DNA of 64,000 bases from NCBI RefSeq assembly GCF_014385435.1, contig NZ_JACSUD010000006.1, positions 62,001 through 126,000 of the forward strand, given 5' to 3'. Below, piece after piece: positions 59,318 to 64,000 of this stretch (within the stretch, counting starts at the first letter, position 1; every line of letters starts with the position of its first letter). Origin of the DNA: Alloprevotella sp. Lung230. GTDB lineage: Bacteria > Bacteroidota > Bacteroidia > Bacteroidales > Bacteroidaceae. The notes under the pieces were generated by a model, which was not told where the DNA came from, did no database searches, and was given only the letters and a program-made list of their open reading frames with translations. Position numbers and translations under genes: made by a program.

Positions 59318-60458
59318 CGTAGAGTCAACCAGCAAGTGCAAAATTACAATATTCTCTTGTAGAACTCTTTTTTGGGTGTTTCAAAATTAAGTTTCTGTCT
59401 GGGTCTATTATTGATTTTCTTCTGTATCATTGCAATCTTTTTGTCGGTGTAGTCATCAAAGTTTGCCTGCTTAGGTATATATTGTCTGATGAGTTTGTTC
59501 GTATTCTCAATAGCCCCTTTTTGCCATGAAGAATAGGGATCTGCAAAGTAAACCTTTGCGCCTAGATACTTTGTGATGAGTTTATGTGCAGCAAATTCAG
59601 GTCCATTGTCGGTGGTAATGGTTTTTATATGTTCTTTGTAAGGAAGGAGTAGTCTTCGCACCTGCTGCATAGCAAGTGGCTCCGACATCTTACCATGTGG
59701 TAATTTTGTCATAAACAGCATGTTCGTGGAACGTTCCACGATGGTGAGGATAGCATGACCGAAATGGTCTACGATTAAGTCCATCTCGTAGTCGCCAAAT
59801 CTCTTTCCATCAGCTTTTTCTGGGCGTTGGTGTATGCTGATTTTTCGGCTATAGGGAAACGTTTGTGCTTAGGTCTACGTCTGTATTTTAGCTTATGACG
59901 CGTATGTTGTGCCAATATTCCAGTAGCATCAGCATGTATGATGTTGTAGATGCTTTGATGTGAGACACTGACGCCTTCCTTCTTCAATACGCCCGATATT
60001 TGTCGTGGAGACCATTGTTCTTCTAGGATGAGTTGTTTGATTCTCCACACCAATTCTGGAGCAAGGGCTGCATTGCGTGTGGGACGCTTGCGACGCTCCA
60101 TCGCCTTATCGTGCGCCTTGAACCAAATGTACTTGCCCGACCGAGTACTGTTGCGTCTTAATTCACGAGAAAGCGTGGATTGACTGGTTCCCACGATACG
60201 TGCGATTTCTTTTCTTGGGCATTTTCTTTGTAGTAAGGCAAAGATTTGCGATCTTTGCTCTGAGGTTAGTTGTTTGTACATAGGCAATACAAAGATAATT
60301 AATCTCGGGGAGTCCTCCAAAAGGAGACTCCTTTTTTGTATTGCCGGTATCGCTCTTCGGGGCTGCACGCCCCGGCCGCGAGGCAAACCCGCGGTGTTTT
60401 TCATGGATTAGGACCTATGAAAAAACAAATGATTTGTTGCACTTCGATTTTGAAAGTA
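59318..60458 (-). mobile_element. IS30-family insertion sequence, full length
   Basis: A 1141-bp element. One end reads CGTAGAGTCAACC..AAGTGCAAAATT, the other (inward) TACTTTCAAAATCG-AAGTGCAACAAA, with AAGTGCAA shared as the core of the terminal repeats. It holds one transposase split by a frameshift. Upstream of the transposase are a GC-rich hairpin leader and a TATCTTTG -7 box about 10 bases before the start codon. Confidence 0.87.
59344..60281 (-). pseudogene. IS30-family transposase, frameshifted
   Basis: The N-terminal part (60281-59775, 168 residues) has two helix-turn-helix segments (SEQRSQIFALLQRKCPRKEIARIVG and the QWSPRQISGVLKKEGVSVSHQ block, given in part). The C-terminal part (to 59344) holds the DDE domain: Asp in DYEMDLIVDHFG, Asp in TTDNGPEF, Glu in KGAIENTNKLIRQYIPK. 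The frame changes at an A5-G run (59814-59819). One more A would restore a single frame, so it is probably a one-base loss; a programmed -1 shift is the alternative. Confidence 0.85.
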
Positions 60459-60478
60459 CGCACGAAGCGAGAGAAGAA
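60459..60478 (+). repeat. 20-bp direct repeat, right boundary of the inserted block
   Basis: Identical to 53787-53806 and directly abutting the outer end of the full IS30 copy. Confidence 0.85.
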
Positions 60479-60503
60479 ACGAGAGAAGGTTGCCCCCATT
60501 TCT

Positions 60504-60858
60504 TCTCGCGCGTGCGCGTATCTCCTACAACAGCGTGGGGATTTTGCCTTCACACCTTCACCCAACGAGGTAAATCACAGAAAGACAGGAGGTTGCGGGT
60601 GAAGGCAGGACATAGATTTGCCTTCACCTCCTTCACGAATTTTGCCTTCACCGGCAACCCACTCATTGACAGATGGTTATAAATTCCGGTGAAGGCAGTG
60701 AAGGCAAAAAACGGGGTTTTACATGTAGTGATGCGCGCATACGCGCGCGAGAGAACGCGAGAGAATATAGAGAATAGGGATAGGAGCGCAGAAAATTTAC
60801 CTCAGAGATAAATGCAACTCCCTCAGAGGTAGAAAAAACTACCTCTGAGGGAGATTTG
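60504..60858 (+). repeat. Composite intergenic repeat, copy D (3' truncated)
   Basis: It has the GC-alternating ends (60506-60518 and 60733-60751), GCCTTCAC/GTGAAGGC palindromic core with an extra CCTTCACCTCCTTCAC block, and three near-palindromes starting at 60798, 60819 and 60840 (21-bp period). The GTTAAA boxes and tail are missing; the terminator of the next gene follows at once. Confidence 0.85.
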
Positions 60859-60869
60859 GCGGCCGGCCA

Positions 60870-60903
60870 CAAAAAACTGTGCCCCAACAAGTGGGACACA
60901 GTT
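60870..60903 (-). terminator. Terminator of the LamG/PKD protein gene
   Basis: Minus strand AACTGTGTCCCAC / GGGGCACAGTT stem with a 5-nt loop followed by T6. Confidence 0.85.
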
Positions 60904-60976
60904 CCAAAAAACAATTATAAAAACTAACCGACGTAATGCGAAAGCAAGGCATTACGCCAACGAAGGAAAAAGGAGA

Positions 60977-63900
60977 CTACTTGACCAAGATGCGCTTGCC
61001 GCCTTGGATATAGATTTGGCCGCTTTCGGGCGTCACCACACGGCGACCACTCAAATCGTAGAGCTGTTCGCTACCCACCTGGGCCGGAGTGACCACTGCA
61101 TCAATGGCGCTGAGCACATCGAGGTCGGAGCGAGTGAGCTTGAACTCCTTGATCGAAGCGATGGTCTGTCCGCCCATGTTGATGACCAAGCCGAGGGCCA
61201 CTTCCGTCTGTTCGGGAAGCACGAAGGTGAGGGTGTTCACCGCGTTGGCACCGATGTTCTCCATACGTGCGGAAGCGAGGGCACCATTGAGTTCAGCCGT
61301 GTTGGGGAGCGTCTTGCCGGCAGCCACCACGAGGTGAGAACCGGAGGCATTGCTGTCGTTGAAGCCTTCGTCGAAGGTGGTGCTGAAGTTGTAGACACCG
61401 GCGGGGAGCGTCACCACTTGGTAGCACTTGTGGTCGGTGAGCGTGGAGAACTTGTCCCAGCCTGCGGTGAAGGTGAAGCAAGTGTTCTTCTGGCGGTCAA
61501 CGTGTACGCCGGTGATGATTTTGCCATTTTCGGTGGTCACGCTGTTTTCGAGCGTCCAGTCCTTGATGGCATACCAGCGATTAGACTGGGTGTTGTTCAC
61601 CTGCTTGGCACTGTTGTAGGCGAAAGGCTTCTTGAAGTTGCTGAGATGATCTTTCGTCACATCTTGCACCTGGCTGTCGAAGTTGAGGCAGAACACACCC
61701 TTCGAGAGACTCCATGCGTCGCCATCGGGGCCGAAGCCGGTGCGGTGGCCGTTGTTGCCGGTCGTGGTGCGGTCGGTCACATCGCCACCGGTTTGGTTGA
61801 AGTCGTAGTAGAGGAGGAGCTTGTCGGCGCCTTGCTCAGCAGCACGAACATCGGCGATGGGGGCGTTGGCATATTCGCGCAACTTCTCTTCGCTGAGGGC
61901 AGTGCCCCAAACACGAAGTTCGTCGATTTGGCCACTCATCTCGGCCGAACCGGTGCCGATGGCAAACTGGCTCATGGCGGGGAAAGTGGTGCTGGTGATG
62001 TTCATTCTCCGTAGCAAGAGACCATCGCGATAGATGGACACTTGACCATTGCGGAAAGTCACTGCGTAGTGGTGCCATTCGCCGGCGACGACGATTTCTG
62101 CACCGGTTTCGACCTTCGTGTTGTGGCGGTGTACGATGAGTTTGCCCGTAGAGGACACCTTGATCTGGAAGGTGGCATCGGCATCACCCAAACCGCAAGA
62201 GAAGTCGGAAAGTTTGGCGGGGTTCATCCACCACTCGATGGTGGCTTCCTTGTCGCCTTGCTTGATGGGAGAGTGGTCGGCCACAACGCGCGAAGCACCA
62301 CCACTGAAGTTCAATCCATTGCGAGAGTCGGCATTGGTCACGACGAACCCACGCGATTGGCGTTTGATGCTGGTGCCGACGCCATTCTTCACAGTGAGCA
62401 CTGCATCGTAGACGCCGGGGGCATCGATGGAGATGTTGCATTGCTTGCCGTTGACAAGGTAGCTCTTGGCAGGGCTGCTGAGAATCCATTGCCATTGGGT
62501 GGGAGCAAACTTGGAAGCGTCGCGCAGGCTACCCTTTTCGCCTTTGAGCAATACGCCTTCGGGGATGTTGAAGTCGGCCACAGGCGCCACTTCGGTCACT
62601 TTCACTTTGTGAGAGGCAGTGGCCTTTTGTCCATCAGGGGCGGTGACGGTGAGCGTGACGTTGTAAGTTCCGAAAGTGTCGTAGGCCGTAGAAGCCGTGA
62701 TGGCCTTTGAGACAGCGACATCGCCACCAGGCATACTCCATTCGTAGAAGTAGCCGGGTTGAGGCGTGGTGGGCGTGAGGGTGACGCGCTCACCGGCAGC
62801 CACTTCGGCTGCACTGACGGCAAAGTCGGCCACGGGCGCTGCACCGGCTGCAACAGTGACCGCCTTGGTCACGGTGATGTTCTTGCTGCCGGTGGTATTG
62901 GCCGCTTTGAGGGTGATGTTGTAAGTGCCGGGGCGGGGATAAGTGAGCGTTACGCGGTCGCCCTTAAACTGGGTGACACCGGCTTCTGGAGCATCCCATG
63001 TGAGTTGAGTTGCGGCATCGGGATAATAGGCCGTGAACTCGGTCGGCATACCGGCAACGAGTTTGTCTGCACCAACGATTTTAGTGTTGGCACTGCTCAA
63101 GGTGGAGTTGACTTCCGTGGCAAACTTTTTGTCGCTATTCACCTGCTCGTAGGTCGAAGCATCGGTGTTGGCGAGAGGAGCGTGGTGTCCGCCCACGCAG
63201 TCGCGGAGGTAAGGACGGCCATCGATGGTGATGATGTCGCCCTTGTAGTAGGCAATCAGACCTTGGGGCATCACATCGCCGCTGAACTCAACATTCTTGG
63301 TCGCGTTGAGGCTGTAAGCCACACGTGCGTTGTCCCAAATGCGGATTTCATCGTAGGTGGCATCGTTGTAGTTGTTGTTGCTGTTGCTCGCAGAGAAAAC
63401 GAGGTCGCCGAAGCCACCGATACCTTTATATTCGGTACCACCGCTGGCCGTCTTGGCCACACCGCCATTGACGTGGAGGCGCAGGACGCCGTTGTTCACC
63501 ACCATGGCAATGTGCGACCACTTGCCCACTTGGAGCGAACCGCCGTCGGTCGTCACGCGGTGGTTGGTGTCCCACCCTGCGGTGTAGCTGCCCGAAGCAT
63601 CGGAGTGGCTCATGAACTGACCCCATCCCGGACCGGTGGCTTGGTTCCAAGAGGTCAGAGAGTTGGGACGAATCCAGAATTCGATGGTGGCCGAGGAGAA
63701 CTTCTTAGAGAAGATGTCGGGGATAGAGAAGCCATTCTTCTTGAGGTTGATGGCCACATTGGGGGTTTGGGCGACAACAGCCGAAGCAACGGTTACGGTC
63801 TTAGAGACAACACCCGTTTCGTAGACGGCGGCAACGCCATACACCCCACTTTCGGTGGCGGCAAAGGTGCGTTCGGTGGTTTCGCCCAGCAGTTCGCCAT

Positions 63901-64000
63901 TGCGGAACACCTTGTAGGTCTTCACTTCATGACCACCGGCTTGCGGAGCCATCCAAGCGAGTTTGCCATTGTCGAGGGTGAGGTTTTGAGGCATGCCGTA
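60977..64000 (-). CDS. Large secreted LamG/PKD multidomain protein, 5' end outside the window
   Basis: At least 1005 residues; the reading frame continues past the window edge, so the Met at 63994 is not a reliable start. Domains in order: Fn3-like end (TYKVFRNGELLGET), a LamG/concanavalin-like domain (SATIEFWIRPNSLTSW), three PKD-like domains (for example YEWSMPGG, TFGTYNVTLTVT), a second LamG domain (EATIEWWMNPAKLSDF), a beta-rich domain, and a type IX secretion C-terminal signal (LYDLSGRRVVTPESGQIYI). This is the accessory part of a surface or secreted protein. A catalytic domain, if any, would be upstream; endoglycosidases of this layout are known, but nothing here proves it. Confidence 0.8.
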   Translation of the reverse strand, partial: YGMPQNLTLDNGKLAWMAPQAGGHEVKTYKVFRNGELLGETTERTFAATESGVYGVAAVYETGVVSKTVTVASAVVAQTPNVAINLKKNGFSIPDIFSKKFSSATIEFWIRPNSLTSWNQATGPGWGQFMSHSDASGSYTAGWDTNHRVTTDGGSLQVGKWSHIAMVVNNGVLRLHVNGGVAKTASGGTEYKGIGGFGDLVFSASNSNNNYNDATYDEIRIWDNARVAYSLNATKNVEFSGDVMPQGLIAYYKGDIITIDGRPYLRDCVGGHHAPLANTDASTYEQVNSDKKFATEVNSTLSSANTKIVGADKLVAGMPTEFTAYYPDAATQLTWDAPEAGVTQFKGDRVTLTYPRPGTYNITLKAANTTGSKNITVTKAVTVAAGAAPVADFAVSAAEVAAGERVTLTPTTPQPGYFYEWSMPGGDVAVSKAITASTAYDTFGTYNVTLTVTAPDGQKATASHKVKVTEVAPVADFNIPEGVLLKGEKGSLRDASKFAPTQWQWILSSPAKSYLVNGKQCNISIDAPGVYDAVLTVKNGVGTSIKRQSRGFVVTNADSRNGLNFSGGASRVVADHSPIKQGDKEATIEWWMNPAKLSDFSCGLGDADATFQIKVSSTGKLIVHRHNTKVETGAEIVVAGEWHHYAVTFRNGQVSIYRDGLLLRRMNITSTTFPAMSQFAIGTGSAEMSGQIDELRVWGTALSEEKLREYANAPIADVRAAEQGADKLLLYYDFNQTGGDVTDRTTTGNNGHRTGFGPDGDAWSLSKGVFCLNFDSQVQDVTKDHLSNFKKPFAYNSAKQVNNTQSNRWYAIKDWTLENSVTTENGKIITGVHVDRQKNTCFTFTAGWDKFSTLTDHKCYQVVTLPAGVYNFSTTFDEGFNDSNASGSHLVVAAGKTLPNTAELNGALASARMENIGANAVNTLTFVLPEQTEVALGLVINMGGQTIASIKEFKLTRSDLDVLSAIDAVVTPAQVGSEQLYDLSGRRVVTPESGQIYIQGGKRILVK

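Noticed and set aside
60341-60682. Plus-strand gene spanning the IS30 end and repeat D
   Set aside because: It crosses two unrelated element borders and has no recognisable protein features.

Overview
The window looks like a chromosomal segment of a Bacteroidales bacterium, most likely in or near the Prevotellaceae. The evidence is: promoters of the Bacteroidota type (TTG or TTTG, a 19-20 bp gap, then TAnnTTTG); many TonB-dependent receptors and SPII lipoproteins; two large secreted proteins ending in a type IX secretion C-terminal signal; ECF sigma/anti-sigma pairs; and class I hybrid cluster protein. The species is not decided by the sequence.

Layout. 49-699: HD-domain hydrolase. 1723-8167: fructan operon (outer-membrane barrel, GH32 fructanase, MFS importer, fructokinase) with no SusD. 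9079-9666: small lipoprotein behind a structured leader. 9925-11739: flavodoxin-enolase pair, with a probable small RNA upstream. 12157-14511: Crp/Fnr regulator convergent with hcp, probably a nitrosative-stress unit. 14994-18161: secreted GH36-like enzyme. 18381-24434: two ECF sigma operons flanking a glycyl-tRNA synthetase/FKBP pair. 24544-28574: THUMP-like methyltransferase, M15 dipeptidase and gyrB. 29694-29767: tRNA-Met. 29868-37317: divergent extracellular nuclease locus (receptor, OB-fold lipoprotein, adhesin-like lipoprotein and NUC1 nuclease on one strand; EEP nuclease on the other). 37375-39886: hisS and two membrane proteins. 40008-46725: GH130 phosphorylase, GPH symporter and a ricin-domain/GH2 beta-galactosidase. 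46786-53641: seven-gene operon running GT4-GT2-recX-TPR-GHL10-DUF3316-S41. 53787-60478: AT-rich inserted block carrying TetR, a TonB receptor and a DUF4374/XusB-like lipoprotein between IS30-family sequences, bounded by 20-bp direct repeats. 60977-64000: the 3' part of a large LamG/PKD secreted protein.

Two layers of non-coding repeats run across this map. The first is a composite repeat of about 400 bp in four copies (960-1381, 8281-8727, 29006-29420, 60504-60858). Each copy has a 200-bp imperfect palindrome followed by 3-4 near-palindromes TACCTCwGAGGTA at an exact 21-bp period; the three complete copies also end in paired GTTAAA boxes. The second is a MITE-like pair (29418-29516, 35781-35991) with shared terminal inverted repeats; the larger member carries a strong promoter reading into the nuclease operon. 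I regard the composite repeat family and the IS-bracketed iron-uptake module as the most unusual content.

Functionally the window is a glycan and nutrient scavenging region (fructan, beta-galactosides, mannosides, alpha-galactoside-like glycans, nucleic acids, probably xenosiderophore iron) placed among housekeeping genes.
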